From NCBI RefSeq assembly GCF_020740795.1, contig NC_067305.1, positions 2,480,001 through 2,544,000 of the forward strand: a DNA stretch of 64,000 nucleotides, given 5' to 3'. Of this stretch, positions 1 through 24,973 are shown one piece after another. The DNA is from Apus apus (taxonomy: Eukaryota; Chordata; Aves; Apodiformes; Apodidae). Numbering within the stretch: position 1 is the stretch's first letter; the number at the start of each line of letters is the position of its first letter. The translations under genes and the position numbers were made by a program. A model generated the notes under the pieces. The model was not told where the DNA came from and ran no database searches. It saw only the letters and a program-made list of their open reading frames with translations.

Positions 1-36
1 CCTCCCACCAGCCCAGGTTGCTCCAAGCCCCATCCA
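1..36 (-). mobile_element. CR1 fragment cut by the window edge
   Basis: The first 36 bases match the CCTCCCACCAGCCCAGGTTG segment seen in the complete CR1 copies (for example at 1783). Whether more lies to the left cannot be seen. Confidence 0.7.
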
Positions 37-204
37 GCTGCTGTGCTCAAACTTGCAAATAAATCATTATTTTCTAGAAGACTTGCTACAGTAAAACACA
101 CTGTGTGAAACCTGGGCAGGGCATTGCATGGAAGGATGAAGCAAATCCACAAAGGATGAGGTTAACTCTCTGTTTCTGGCAAGCACTGCTCTGGGGAACA
201 AAAA

Positions 205-316
205 CAAGGCAAGGAGAGAGCTGAGGGGCAGAGATGGCCCCTGCTCTGGCAGGAGGGTTGGACTAAATGATCTCCAGAGGTCCCTTCCAGCCCCCACCAT
301 TCTGTGGTTCTTTGGA
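205..316 (+). mobile_element. Short CR1 3' end, second subfamily
   Basis: Carries CCTGCTCTGGCAGGAGGGTT, then GATCTCCAGAGGTCCCTTCC and a decayed tail (ATTCTGTGGTTCT). Only the last hundred bases of the element are present, typical of 5' truncation. Confidence 0.85.
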
Positions 317-1708
317 TGTCCCCATGCTTCTCCATGCCTAGCCAGGGGTTCCTATTCACTTTAGGTCCAGGGCTCTTGACTGTCATTCCAGCCTGTTTCC
401 CAAAATTCACTGAAGTGGGGGCCAAAATCAGTTGCTCAAGTTTGTCCAGGATGACATGACAGACCAAAGCTGTAGGTCAGAGAAGGGAGCTGGTTCTCCA
501 TCCCGTTACACCACGTCCCTGTTCACCTCCTGCCAAAGGATGTGGCAACTGCCATATCTCTGACATGACTCTGCTTCACACCCACATTCTGCTCATCAGC
601 CCCAGGAGTAAATTACTTGAGTTGGATGGAAATTTTCCTATAGACGAGTTTTCCATCCAAAAATGCTGATTAGACTTAACTGACGTGCTCTGTGGAAAGG
701 TTTTGATTCCGTCAGAGCTTTCAAAGGAAACAAAGTGAGACCTGGCCAGGCTGGCTGGGGGGGAGCTCTGCTCTGCAGATTGTCCATCTGCCTACATGTC
801 CCTGGACTTTCTGGCTCTGTGGCTACAAGATTTCCCAGCTGACTGGCTCATGGAGGCCAAGACACCAGTTGGGTACCAGCTTCTGCAGCTCTGTCCCTAC
901 ATGGGGGCAACCCTGGGACCACACATTCTCTGAGTCCCAGAATCAGCTGGTTTATTTTTTAAAATCTCTTTGGATTCCTTTGTCATGATTTTTCATGTCA
1001 CTGAAATTGTCCATGTTTTATTTTGCTATTCACTTCAGAATAACTGTCATCATCGCTGTCTGCAGGGCACGTTTTGTGCAGCAGGAGGTGGTGTCCTCTC
1101 TGTGTTGGTAACATGATTTCCAGCTCCGGGCACAAACTCTGCAAACAAAGCAGGGGAAGGGGATTTTTTTCCCCCCATTTTACCCTGCCTGCTCACAACT
1201 GCCACCTGCATTAAGTCCCCTAATGCTTTGGTCCCTCCTGACCTTCACACATAACCCTGCTCTGTGCTTCTGCCCTCTTGCCAGGGGCAGTTCAGCCCTG
1301 CACAGTGACCTGTTGGCACTTGCCTTTCCATCCTTCTGCCCACGGAGGGTGCAGCATTGCCCTGGTGCAGCTCCCCCCAACATCAGTGGTCTCTGCAGCC
1401 AAGCTTTGGGCTTCAGCAGTGAAGGCAGAGACCACAAGCCAAGCTCCACCTCAGGCCAAATGTCCTGCATTGTCATAGCTTTGCTTCTCCTTCCTGCACT
1501 GCTCAGGAGATGAGGAGGATGGGGCCTAAGGGGACCTCAGATCAAGAGGCAAATTGCTGGGTATCCATAAGCCCTCCATATGAACAAGTCTCTGAAGGTG
1601 CCATCTTACCAGAGCAAGGCTTGAAGAGGCAGTGGCAGCACCAGCCACCACGCCCTGCTTTGCCAGTGCAAAGCAAATGGAGCAACATCTCACATTGACC
1701 AGAGCTGA

Positions 1709-1972
1709 TCATAGAATGGTTTGGGTCGGAAGGGACCTTCAAGATCATCCAGTCCCAACCCCCCTGCATGGGCAGGGACACCTCCCACCAGCCCAGGTTG
1801 CTCCAAGCCCCATCCAACCTGCCCTTCAACACTGCCAGGGATGGGGCAGCCACAGCTTCCCTGGGCAACCTGGGCCAGGCTCTCACCACCCTCATGGTGA
1901 AGGATTTCCTCCTCATGTGCAGTCTAAATCAGCCTTTTTGAAGTTTTAATCCATTGCCCTTTGTCCTCTCAA
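1709..1972 (-). mobile_element. CR1 LINE 3' fragment
   Basis: Reverse-complemented CR1 of the main subfamily: tail ATCATAGAATGGTTTGGG, then CATGGGCAGGGACACCTCCC and GGGGCAGCCACAGCTTCCC, ending around a CCCTTTGTCCTCTC block. Confidence 0.93.
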
Positions 1973-4280
1973 TTGCTTAAGGCCACAAAAAACTGACACA
2001 GAGAAACCACCTGTCACTGCTTGGGCTGTTTGCTGACAGCCAGGGACAAAACCAGCCCCTGTGCCATGGTGTGTCTGATGCTGCTCTTCATCTCCCTGCC
2101 AGGCCTGACTCTGTGCCATGGCTCCAGTGGATCAGGCAGGCAGGGGCTCGTGCCTGCCCTCACACCCCAAGGGTGCTCCTGGCCCCAGATGGGATCATTT
2201 GATGTCAGAAGAGACAAGTGATGCTGAATTTCCTACCGCTCCCCAACAGCTTCTCAGCCGGTGCCAGAACCTCTCTTATTTTCCAAGATTTCTGTTGCTG
2301 ATCAAAAAAACACAACCCCTTGTGAAGACGTGATGGCAGGTTTCCCCTGCCAGAGCAGAGATTTTTATCTGGCAGGCAAAACCAAGGTGACATTAAAAAA
2401 AACTAAAGACAAAAGAAGAAATGGCCTTTTGGCTCAGTCCGAGTCCGACCTCGGATTTCTTGGTGGCAAAATAAATCATTTCCTTCTGCTGTGAAAAGAG
2501 GGGTTTTTTTCCTCAGAACTTGGATTGTTTGGTAATACCTAAGCCAGCCCCATCCCTTGCACTCCTCTTGTTAGTGAAAACCATCTCATTTTTCATCTAG
2601 CTTTGCACCTTCCAGTGCCTTGCACATCCTTTTTTCTTGATGTGGTTGATGGTAAAAGCCTCTACAGTAGGAGCTGGCTAATTCTGGGCCACTGCTGAGT
2701 GAGGATGTTGGTGCATGTGATGACACTCTCTGTGCTGGGGCATCATTTGGCTTGTTCAGCTTCTTTGGATGGTGAAGGCCTTTGGACAGAAGAAGGTATC
2801 ACCTGGAGATGGAAGTATGAAAGCAGACAGAGGTGGATGAGGGCTTTTCTTCCCCTGTGCACTCACTGGCCATTCATATCCTTCCCTTGTCCCACTTCCC
2901 TCTGCTGCAATTAGAAACAGGCTGATCTATCACGGAGGAAGAGAAGGGAACAGTGTAGGATCAGTCATTCTACCTGACTTATACACAGGAATCTGATTTT
3001 GAGCTGTATTTTATCAGGGCAGGCATTCTGTGACTTGATGGGTGCCAGACATGGGGTGACAAGAAGGGTGATGACAGGCAGCAGGTCTGTGTCCTGCCCT
3101 TGCAGTGACTCCAAGTTACCAACAGCTGGACAGAGATCTTGAAAATGCAAACCTGCCCTTTCCCCAGACACAAGCAGCTCTGAGTCCTGCAGCAGCTCAG
3201 CTCAGCAGTGGCTGCATGGAGACATCTGCCCTGGGGCCTGCCAGTGCTTCCCTGGGGCTGAGCCCCTCTCTCTGCCTCGTGCTTCTGGTTCTGCCTTCTT
3301 TGCTGTAGGGATCTACCCAAGGCCCAGACAGCAGCCAAAAGCAAGCAGCTCAGCTGCTGCCCAGGCTCATGGCAGAGAGGGCAGCCCAGCAGCAAAGCAG
3401 GAATCCCCTTGGCCTGAGGAATGGCCTGAGGAACCTCAGAGGCAGCACTCCTTGGGGTGGGAGGGGAGGATACCCAGTCCTAGCTGTGCAAACACACTTT
3501 TGCATCGGTTCAGTAAATTATTTAGGGATATGATACAAAGGGCAGTGAGCACAGAGCTGTGTTAGTCATGGAGCTGCTGTGCTGCTGAACAGAACAGAAG
3601 TGCCTAGATAGCTGAGATAGAAAAGCCAGAATGTGCTTGTGATATCGCAGTACAGTTGATAAACAGGCATGTGCTGGTGATAAGATAAGCTTATTGGTGA
3701 TAAGACAGGTAGGAATGAGATAGATCTGGAGTGGTGTGTGATACAGTGTTGATCAGACATGGTTACCAATACGTGGCCATGTCTCGTTATCACTGTGGCT
3801 GCTTATTTAGAAGATGAAGTTGATCTTTTCTCTTGCAAGATGGAGAGGGCAAGAGTCAGAAAAGCTTGAAAGATTCAGGTAAAAGAGGGAAATGGGGCGA
3901 GTGGAGAAAAGGGGGTAAGGAGAGGTCTGCAAGAAAAGAGAGGATTTGGGGAAGTTTGAAGCAGCCAGAGAGCACTGAGCTCTAAGTCTGTGCTGACTGC
4001 AGCCTGTACTTCATCTTATCAGCTTGAACACCCAGTGTCTCTGGGATCAGGGGGCAAAAGGGCTGAAAGGTCCAGGAAAGCCTTTCAATATTTGAACCTG
4101 GCAGCAACGGGTGAGGAGAGAGGACAGGGCTGAATAGATCCATGATATGGATGATGGAGAGGCTGTTCTGGTCTGCAGGGCTGTTGCCCTGAGCCACCAG
4201 AGGTGTGAGCCCCCTCTGCCATGGCAGCCTGGGGATGCCCAGGAAGGGGCCAGTGCCTGAAGTCAAAGAAGATTCCCCTC

Positions 4281-4341
4281 AGGAGTCACAAAGATGCAGG
4301 AGTCACAAAGATGCAGGAGTCACAAAGATGCAGGAGTCACC
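4281..4341. repeat. 17-bp tandem repeat, 3.6 copies
   Basis: AGGAGTCACAAAGATGC repeated at 4281, 4298 and 4315, with a partial copy at 4332. Copies are identical, indicating recent expansion. It lies downstream of ZAP70. Confidence 0.95.
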
Positions 4342-5619
4342 GAGCCCTGAGGCTTCAGGTCCTGGTTGTCTCATTCCCCCACAGCAACTCCTGACATTTG
4401 GTGATGCTATTGGAACAGCCAGAGGAACATCCACAGCCTGGATGGCTTTCTGGAGGAGAAGCCCCTGCCTCTTACTCTTGTGACATGATCTCAAGGGATT
4501 TACATTCTGTCAGGGTGTGTCTCACACACTCACTTGGAATTGTCTCCAGCTAAACCAGAAGGTCCTCAGGGGATATGAGTTCTCTGGTACTTTCTTTCCC
4601 CATTTGAAAGAAATGCCAGCAGCCAGTTAGCTGAAAATGTAATATGAGAAATAATTTCAAACTGGAAAAGGGATTTGTTTTGAAAGAAAAGTCTAAACAA
4701 AATGTCCTGGCAGTGTTATTCAAGCAGAAAGCACATTGATCCTTCTTTTTTCCAGTAAAAGAGCTGCTTTCTCTGGGGGAAAAACATGACATAGGAGAGA
4801 TTTTTTCTTTTCCTGACTCTGCCACTAACTCACTGAACAAACAGGAACAAGCCATTTTCTCCTCTAATACCTCTGTTTTCCCCTCTACTGGCAGGCAGGA
4901 CAAGTTGGTGGGATGCAGGGAGGAAATGGTTTGGTGCATAATGAATTGGTATTCCAAGCAAGGAGACAGGAACACTCTTGGTTTTCACCAGACCTTGGTT
5001 CTCTGAGTGTTTCAACAGGCTGTACTGAGAGGGTAGTTTAGGCCTCATACCTGAATGCTCCCCAGGAACCAGTGTCTTCAGATCAAATCCACCTCCCATT
5101 AAGGTTTTAGATGAGGGCTGTGCCCTGGCTTGGGGTGTAGCTGTTGATTTTACCTCCAGGACAAGGTACTCTTGTGTGAGCTACTGTGTGGCTGTTGGAC
5201 ACCAGAAGATGGTGAGAGATACGTGTTTCTGTTCACTGTATCTCAGGGCTCTGATCTTCTGCTTGCCCCACTTCCCCAGCCTCCACAACACTCTGCTCTC
5301 TGCAGCAGGGCAGAGCACAGTCCCCCCCAGCACGGGCAATTCACTGCCTCTGGGGTTGGGGGTGACCAGGACAACCCTGGAATCAATAGGTGGGTTTCCA
5401 CACTGGACTGGGCTGAGCAGCTGTGTGTGCCAGGAGCTGCAGTAAAGCTCCAGCCCCGCAGTGAAGCCCCAGGGATCACCAGGCTGGTGTCTCTGCAGGG
5501 TTATGGAGAGCATCGAGGAGGGAAACCCTGGCCTAGTGGAGGGAAATGACAATTATTTTCTTGCCAGCTTGCAGCAGTTGCAAACATTTATGATAGTTCA
5601 ATAGTCTGAGTAATAGGTA

Positions 5620-6401
5620 CATTAAAAAATATAGAATAGTTTATTTACAGGGTGACCAATTTTCAGGCTGGAAAAGCAAGATGCTCATTTCAGTGGCACA
5701 GAGGGGCCAGATGGGATGCAGGAGGTGAGCTGTGGGCCCTGGGAGCTGAGTTGGTTCAGGAGCCATAAGCAGCTTGGAGGGCTGTGGCAGTGCAGGGGGT
5801 GTGCCCTGTGCCCTGTGGCAGTGCCCAGGGTGTGAAAGCTGCAGCTGGCAGGGGACAGGAGGACAAAGCAGTGGCACTGTGCAACTCTGCCCTGCTCTTT
5901 CCTGGCAGCAAGCAGCACACCGGCTGCTTCTTGCCCTAAGCCAAGGGAAAGGAGACTTGATGGCTCCCTGTCCTGTGTCCTGCCTCATGCAGACCTCTCC
6001 AGAAATGTGTACTTGGTGGTTTCCTGTGAAAGAAGTGTTGTTTAAGGGGTCTAGAAAAATCTGGGTGTGCTGCAGCCAACATCATCTTCCTCAGTGAGCC
6101 TGGCAGGGATTAAGCTCTGAGGTCCTGGGCTAGTTTTGGGAGTGGGTAAGAAGAAAGCATGACACTGTCTGTGCTGTCCTGTGCTGGGTCAGGCTGGAGG
6201 TGTAACTCATGGCTGGCTGTTTGGAGGCACAAGGCACAGCTGAGCACCCTCATCTGCCCTGGCAGCCCCATCTCCCCAGCCCTTAGTTCTGGAACTGTTG
6301 AGAAACAAACCCGGCGTTTGAGAGATTAAAGCAAAAATTCACAAAGAGCCTTTCCAGGTCTCGTGCAGGAAGGGTGTGTGTTCAGGAGCAGAGAGGGGAG
6401 C
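5620..6401 (-). other. ZAP70: ZAP70 3'UTR with candidate AATAAA signal
   Basis: Below the stop codon there is no further open coding sequence. The first canonical AATAAA on the minus strand that I see is at 5645-5640, which would give a 3'UTR of about 760-780 nt with cleavage near 5620-5625. The cleavage position is inferred, not observed. Confidence 0.5.
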
Positions 6402-17927
<11,526 letters not shown>

Positions 17928-19158
17928 CTCGGCGCTCTTCCCGGGGCTGCCCGGGTCGGGTCACGCTGCTGGGGCTCGGTCTGGAAGAGAGAAGCAAAAG
18001 TCTTCACTGACACAAAGTTTTAGGAAAAAAAGGTGTCCTCGGAAATCAGCCTTGTCTGCCTAGAGGTTGTTCAGCCTGCAGCTGGCTGCCTGGAGTGGCA
18101 CTTCAAGCACCACCTGGAGAGCAGCAGTGGGGACGTTCATATCCCCAGCCAGAGAATCCCACAGTGACTCCTCTGTCCCACCCTGAGTGCACTTAGAAAG
18201 TGTAAGCACAAATCCATCTGATCTTGATTCAAACATTTCAAGCAATAGAAAATGCACAGAATCCTACAGTGAACTGCTCCAATGGCTAATTACCTTCACT
18301 ATTAAAAATGTGTTTCTTACATCCATCCCAAGGTTTTTAGCTTCGACTTCCTACCATTTTCTCTCCAGCTCTGTTCACAATAAAAGGAAATTCTTTTGCC
18401 TCTCTGAATAAATTCGCTTTGCCATGCAGGTCTATAAGGCCAAAATCTTAAATGGAGTAAGATTAAAACACAGGATGGATATTAAATACCCAAAAAAACA
18501 TTTAGATAGACAATTGCACCAAACACAGCAAAAGGAGATAAAGATAAACCCAAGTGCTTCTGGGCAGACATGAACCATCAGTTGATAGAACAAGAAGAAA
18601 GCTTCCTCTAATTGTCTCTTTAAAAATTAATAATTCTTTTCCCACGATACCTGACTCTGGCTGGGTTCTGAATTTGTCCAACACTCTGATCCTTTTGGCA
18701 GTTCCTGTCTCCACCTCATGAACGTGCTGCAGAGAAGGCCGGAGCTCAGACGTGTTCAGCCATCACCTCAAGGCCAGTTTAATCCCACTCTTTCTGTTCA
18801 GCTTCACTGCGCAGGCATCACTGGAGACCCTTCTTCTGAACAGCCTCAAACCCAAAACAAACCTACCACCGTGCTGCTGCAGCTCCAGCTCGTGGTGGGA
18901 ACCCAGAGAGAAATGGCTCTTTATTGACTGAGCCCCTTCTGCCAAGGAGCTATAGATCTGGTATCAAATCATCTAAAATCCCACCCACAAACAGACGCCA
19001 ATTTCTGATGATTAATGGAAAATTTATCGTATTCAAAGGGTCTCATTTGTTCCCCGGAACCTTATATTTGATTTTGTCATCGTGCAGATGCTGACTCCAA
19101 AAAGTGTTTGTCTCTATCCACCTTTCCCACAGATGTGTCACTTGCTTTCAGAGTAAGG

Positions 19159-19562
19159 AATCATGGAATCATGGAATGGTTTGGGTTGGAAGGACCTTAA
19201 AGAACATCTAGATCCACCCCCTGCATGGGCAGGGACACCTCCCACCAGCCCAGGTTGCTCCAAGCCCCATCCAACCTGCCCTTCAACACTGCCAGGGATG
19301 GGGCAGCCACAGCTTCCCTGGGCAACCTGGGCCAGGCTCTCACCACCCTCACACTCCAGAATTCCCTCCTCATGTCCAACCTCAATCTCCCTCTGCCAGT
19401 TTTCATCCATCCCCCCTTGTCCTCTCCCTCCCTGCCCTTGTCCCAAGCCCCCCCCCCAGCTTTCCTGGAGCCCCTTCAGGCACTGAAAGGTGCTCTAAGG
19501 TCTCCCTGGAGCCTTCTCTTCTCCAGGCTGAACACCCCAACTCTCTCAGCATGTCTTCATAG
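19159..19562 (-). mobile_element. CR1 LINE 3' fragment
   Basis: Main-subfamily CR1 in reverse orientation, from the tail AATCATGGAATCATGG to the block CTTCTCTTCCAGGCTGAAC-like sequence near 19525. It lies 1.2 kb upstream of the ZAP70 first coding exon. Open frames at 19163-19866 are produced by this element. Confidence 0.93.
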
Positions 19563-21994
19563 AAAGAGAACACTGGCTCTTTGGCCAGCACACTGGGAAT
19601 TTGCCCTGATTCTTCCCAACATGAATCTTATGTCTGAACATGATGAGAGAAGTCACTGCCTGCTGGGTCAGGCCCACTGCTCTATCCCAGAAGTTGTCCC
19701 TCCTCTCAAGCAGTGGCTGGAGCTGGTGGCCAGCCCTGCTCCATCTCACCCGGCTTGCTGCAGCCCACGCAGCAGCAACAGGGCTGCCTCCTGCCAGCCT
19801 CTGGGACTGCTGGAGCTGGGAAGGGGTTGGTTGGATCCGTGCTTTGAGTGGGCAGGAACGGGATGAGGGTCAGGAAGCAACTGCTCGGGAGAAACCCTCC
19901 TGCTGCGCGCACCCCGCGCTGCCCAGCCTACCACAGCGAAGACCCACGGAGAGCTGGGTTTATGGCAACCAGACTCCGCTCTGTTTTGTTTGTTGTCTTC
20001 ATTAAGACCAGAAATGGCCCTGATGAGAACAGGAAGGGAGAGCAGGCTCTGTGGAGGAGGCGTTGCAGCCGAGGCAGGAAACCGCAGCAGGAAGCCGTCA
20101 GTGGCGTTCGCAGCTCGGGTGCGGGACTGGTGTAACCCGGATCAGGCACAGCACAAATAAGCCTGAGTTGTGAAGCCCCTTTCATCAAATGCATCAAATG
20201 AAGCAAAGTGAAGTCTTGGCAGACTTGCTAGACTGGGACACAGAAGGCAAATGAAAATGAAAACACCCTCAAACCCAAAGTGGAGTCAGTGCTTGGCACC
20301 AAAGCGAACGTCCTCATCCCTTGATGCTTCCAGCAGCCCCAGCGCTGGACAGGCAGATCCCCCAGGTTCAGCTCCTGAGACGAGATCACTGCCAGGTCTT
20401 CCTGACCTCAGCCTGGTTCACAGGGAGGGCAGGTCCCAGGAAGGTGGGTTGAAGCATCTGAGGAGTGGGGATTGCAGCTCTTGGTTTTAACTGCAGAGTC
20501 AGGCCCATGAGTCATGTTCATGAGTCAAGGAAGAGGAAGCGCTGAGTGGGCAGTGGAAGGTTGATGGCCTTCATGTGCTGCTAATTTCCACTGCCTACCT
20601 GGGATAAACAGTGATTAGGTACAAGGATGCTGCACCCAAACATGCTGATTCCCTTTTCTGGAAAGTCCGGGACCAGAACATCACAGCAAATGGAATTTGT
20701 TTGACAATTGTTCATACAGGTGAAAATGAGAAGGCAAAAGTCACTGATCACCACTGAGCTCCAATAAAGTTTCCAGCTGCCTACACAGGTGGTTCTTTTA
20801 CAGACAGACTGGTTTTCCTCTCCAAGCACAGGACTGTGAGTCAAGACAGCCTCGTGGAGACACAGGAGTGAACCCAGGGACCAGAGGCTGGTTCGGGCTA
20901 TGCCACCTCTTTCATACAAGCCTTGCTGCTACAAATGAACTCTGTTAGATAATCACACTTACTGGAAAAAAAGTCTGAAGTCTCAGCCATGAGGGAAGGT
21001 CACCCCCTGGTCTGAGAGCAGGTGTGAACAGGGTGGCTTATATCTCCTCTAAAGCTCTTGCTTTAAAAAAGTTTGTGCTGCCATCCTGGCTCTTTCTGTT
21101 GCCCATACACCATCTCAGGGCCTTCTGGGCATAGATAAGCTCCTCTTCCCAACCACAGCTCTGTGCCTGAGCTCTCCCTTTGGCTGGACCTGAGCAACCC
21201 TGAGACAACCTCCACAGACCTGCACAAACCCTGAACAGCTTTGTTTTCCCACACTGTAAAACGCAGAGGGAAATGAGACCTGATTTCCTGGACTGCTTTC
21301 CTGAACATCTCAAACTAGTGCCTGGAAGAAGCTGTGCAAGGGACCCCTCCATCACCAGCCATTTCAAGTGACAGGACCTGATGTTTCCAGCACCTGCTTA
21401 ACCTCTGTCCCCTGGACTGCAGCGACCCAGATGCTGGGTGTTCCTGGTGGCTTCAGGAGCTCCTCCCAGGTTAGAAACAGGACTCAGGGAGAATGGCCAT
21501 AGGAGCAGGGGGGCTGTGAGGATGGCCACGCTTGCAGGTTGGCATTACCCTGTGAAAATGCGCTGAAAAAACCAACACCCACGTAAAGAAGTAATCGGAT
21601 CTGTGCACCATGACACACAGGAAAGCCAGGCAGGAAGCTATTGAGATGTCAGTCAATCAGATCTATATATAGCTGGCCACTTGTTTGTACTTAGATTAGA
21701 CAAGTACTGTCAGGAACTGGTTGGATTTTATAATTTCTCAGAAGAGCAAAATCACTTTCTGCAAATCCGGAGCCAGTCCCCGCAAGCAGCGGGGGGTGCT
21801 GATGAAACTGGAGGAGGCACTGGCAGGCTTGAGCATCCTGTTAAGACCACATTTTCTGTCCTGGCAGAAATAATCCCCTGTAACACAGCACTGGCTGGGA
21901 TGGGCTGTCCCTTTAAGGTGGCTGGGTCAGCCTGGGGTAGAGGAGGGATCTGCCCGGGGGAGAGCAGAGAGGGCTGGAGGATGGAAACCAGCCT

Positions 21995-22060
21995 GGAGGG
22001 GTATAAAGGGCCATCAGGAGGGGCATAAAGAGGCATCAGGAGGGGTATAAAGGGGCATCA
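21995..22060. repeat. 22-bp tandem repeat, 3 copies, each with a TATAAA-like motif
   Basis: Copies start at 21995, 22017 and 22039; the unit is GGAGGGGTATAAAGGGCCAT plus CA with small changes (the second copy has CATAAAG). It lies about 4 kb upstream of the ZAP70 first coding exon. Confidence 0.93.
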
Positions 22061-24973
22061 GGAGAGGTTGTGTGCTTTGGAGGTGGCAGAAGGAGCTGCT
22101 GCTGAGGTTTGTGTTGGCAGCGTGGGATGGAGTGTTTAATTGGGAAGGGGGGAGAGGTGGCTGAAAGTAAGATCTGCTATGGTAAATGTGCCCGTGGCAT
22201 TGCTGGAAGGTGAGGTCAGCCTGTGTGTTAGGGGCTGGGGTCTCTGAGCTGCTCTGTGGGTCACTTCTGCTGCCCCCCAGGGCTGGGGGGGGTCTGAGCT
22301 GGGGTGCAGGCAGTGGGGTGGGTTGCTGGAGAGCCCAGCCTTGGGGGCTGGCCTGGCAGGAGCTCTACTGGGTGGGTGCAGGGCAGCAGATCTGACCTAG
22401 GCTACTTCCTCATCTCCTCCTGATGAGCACTGGCCTCTTTTACCACCTCATGGGAAGGAAAGATGCTTCTCATTGGGCCTTGCCCTGACCCACCTGCAGC
22501 TAATGCAAGAATAAAAGTGCTTCCTTATGCTGCTGCTTCCAGGCTCCTCTTCTCAGGGCTTTGGGAGAGCACCAAGTAAAGGTTTGTACCCCAGATTATC
22601 TCAACCCTCCTGTTTACTGAGGGCTGCAGCAGCCCTGCTGGTCGCCATGGAGGGCTGGAGGAATGGTGCTGAGCCTGCTGAGCAGTGGGAAGGTGAGGGC
22701 AGGACTGAGAGGTGGGAGCAGGGTGTGAGGTGCAGAGAGGGATGGCAGAAAGCAGAGCAAGTCTCAAGCAGCAGCTGCTTCCTCTGTGCCTGCAGAGGTG
22801 ATGGGCACATCCAGCTGCAGAGGAGCAGCCATCCCCCATCCCTGCCTTTGGATCCCCTTCCCTTGTTCCTGATTTTAACAGAGAACTAGATTTACAGGTG
22901 AGAGCCTGGTTGAAGATGTGAAGGGCTGAAAAATGCCTGCAGTGTACAAGTCCTCTTTCCAAGTAATTCTTCCCAGGAGTAGCTGGCACTGTGCAAGAGG
23001 ATGAGCTGAAGAGCTGGTTCCTGGGGCACAGGCACATGGGGTTTTTTAAATCTTAAATAACGAAAAACTTGAAATTGCTTTGTTTAAGTTTGAAATGCTC
23101 CTTAGTTTAAAGAAAAACCTGAAAAACTTAACTTTGGCTTGGCCTGCCTACAATCTTCTAATTGTTCTTGACTAATGTTTAATTCTTATTTATGCACTCC
23201 ATGGCAGCTCTTCCCAAGATTTCCTCATGAGCACTTACATTCCTGGCTATAGCTGCTTTCCTAACCTCCCTGCTGACTACTCATTAAAACCTCAGCTACC
23301 CAACCATTTATTAACACTTGACTAATGTGTGAGTGGGAGTTTATGAAAGTGTGAGCCCATTTATGTTTGAGCTCATAAACAGTGTGCCTTCTGCTTGCAT
23401 GTGCAGATAATAATCTTTTCTGCTTCTCAGTGAGCAGTACTGACTTAGTCCTGCCTGAAATGGTTGTGTTTACAGAAACTCCACAGAAAAACCTGCCTGA
23501 TTTCCACTAAGGACCTTGCCTGCTCTTGAAGCAAGCAGGTAGGTCCCAACTGCCCTTCCACTGCCTGTGGATCCCAGGCCAGGTGCAGAAAAGCTTCATA
23601 AACCTCCTCCCCTTTGAAGTGGAACACGGGAGCCATTTCCCCCCAGGGTCAGGCCACAGTCCTTGGAAGGAAAAATGTTAAATAAAGAGCAGCAGCTTCG
23701 AGGCCCTTGGAGGGACCTGGTGCTTCTGTGAGGCACTTGGGGTGAAGGCTCCTAACAGGGACAGCATGTTCCACACAGGCTTTGAGACAAGCTGGTACTG
23801 TGGACATCAGTACCTCTCTTCCCCCTTCTAAACCCTTAGGCAGAGACCTGGTACCTCTGGAGATAAACTGAGGGAGTGGTGCTGCTCAAATGTCTGTGGC
23901 CTTGGTCTTGGTGTACATGTGTGCTAGCAGCAGGCAGTGCTCACCCAGTGGCTGGGCTCATGGGGAGCTTTTGTGTGTGTGTGGCTTCTTCCAGGCAGGA
24001 TCCAAGCCAGGCAGGCTGCCTTGGGTCCCTGCAGCTCTGATAAAACATTCATCCCTGCCAGCCAGGGCTCTTGCTTGCAGTTAGTGCTTGAGGGCTCAAG
24101 GCACAAGCACATTGCTCACAGTTTGTCCTGCAGAGCCAGCCTGGCGCTTGTATCTGTGCCCAGAGGCTCAGAAGTTGCCATGTGTCCCCTCTGCTCCCAT
24201 CTTGCAGCTCTTGGAGCATTCCTGCTTGCTGCTCTGTTTTGACTTGGCCACTCTGAACCTGCCCGGGCGAGGGGGCTCATCCCTCTCCAAAAAGGGAGAA
24301 TGGTGTAACAGAGCATGGAAAATTGATGACATGCTTGTTTGGTGCAGTTTGATGGCAATAAAGGCCTGGGCTCATTCATATCCTGCCGGGGACTTGTTTT
24401 CCTTCTGGGGTTATTTGTCAAATGCTAATGAGCGGAAGCAATTTGCTCCTCTAGCTTTGAGAGCAGGAGGTGGGGAGGGGGCTGGGGAGGGAGAAGGCCA
24501 CCTGCGTGGGGCCTGCTGGCTGTAACTATCTGCCTCTTTTGTTCAAGGTGTTGTTTTAACGGCTGGGACTGCCTTGTTCCCAGAAAGCAGTTTGCTGCTG
24601 TTACCCTGCTTCCTGAGTGAAGCCCAGTGCAGCTGCCCTGGGGGTGGCAGGAGGCAGGGTTCCCTGCTGGAGAATAGGTAGATGCTTCTGCGGTGCCACG
24701 GCAGGGGAGTCAGGCAGAGCAGGGTCCCCCCGAGCCAAAGCACATGAGAACAGTCCAGTAGAAACCACCAGTGGGTCTCTGAAGCATGCAGATGGTGTGT
24801 GTTCCTGCTTCGGGATTCACAGCGGTCAAGCCTTGTCTGCAGGAACTTGTTTCTTATCTCCATGTGGCTGTGCCCGTGGGGTGTCACATGCTGCTTCTAG
24901 CAGAGAGCACCTGTCTCACTGAAACCTTGTCTGGCTGTGCGCTGCCTGGGGAGCGTGGGTGGAAAGAGACAAC

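Larger units (their letters stand above)
1..5619. other. 3' flank of ZAP70, no gene recognised
   Basis: Apart from the CR1 pieces (1-36, 205-316, 1709-1972) and the 17-bp repeat at 4281, this stretch shows only short frames with no recognisable domain and no convincing exon. Nothing indicates a neighbouring gene inside the window. Confidence 0.7.

Noticed and set aside
4281-4341. Short regularly repeated units as a possible CRISPR array
   Set aside because: Units are head-to-tail with no spacers, in a vertebrate genome; ordinary tandem repeats.
18502-18714. Minus-strand frame upstream of ZAP70 (METGTAKRIRVLD...) as an upstream exon
   Set aside because: No similarity to ZAP70 isoforms and the conserved start codon lies downstream in its own exon.
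19163-19866. Open frames of 107-213 codons
   Set aside because: Produced by CR1 3' sequence; the same peptides recur at 37324-37997 and 50364-50953.
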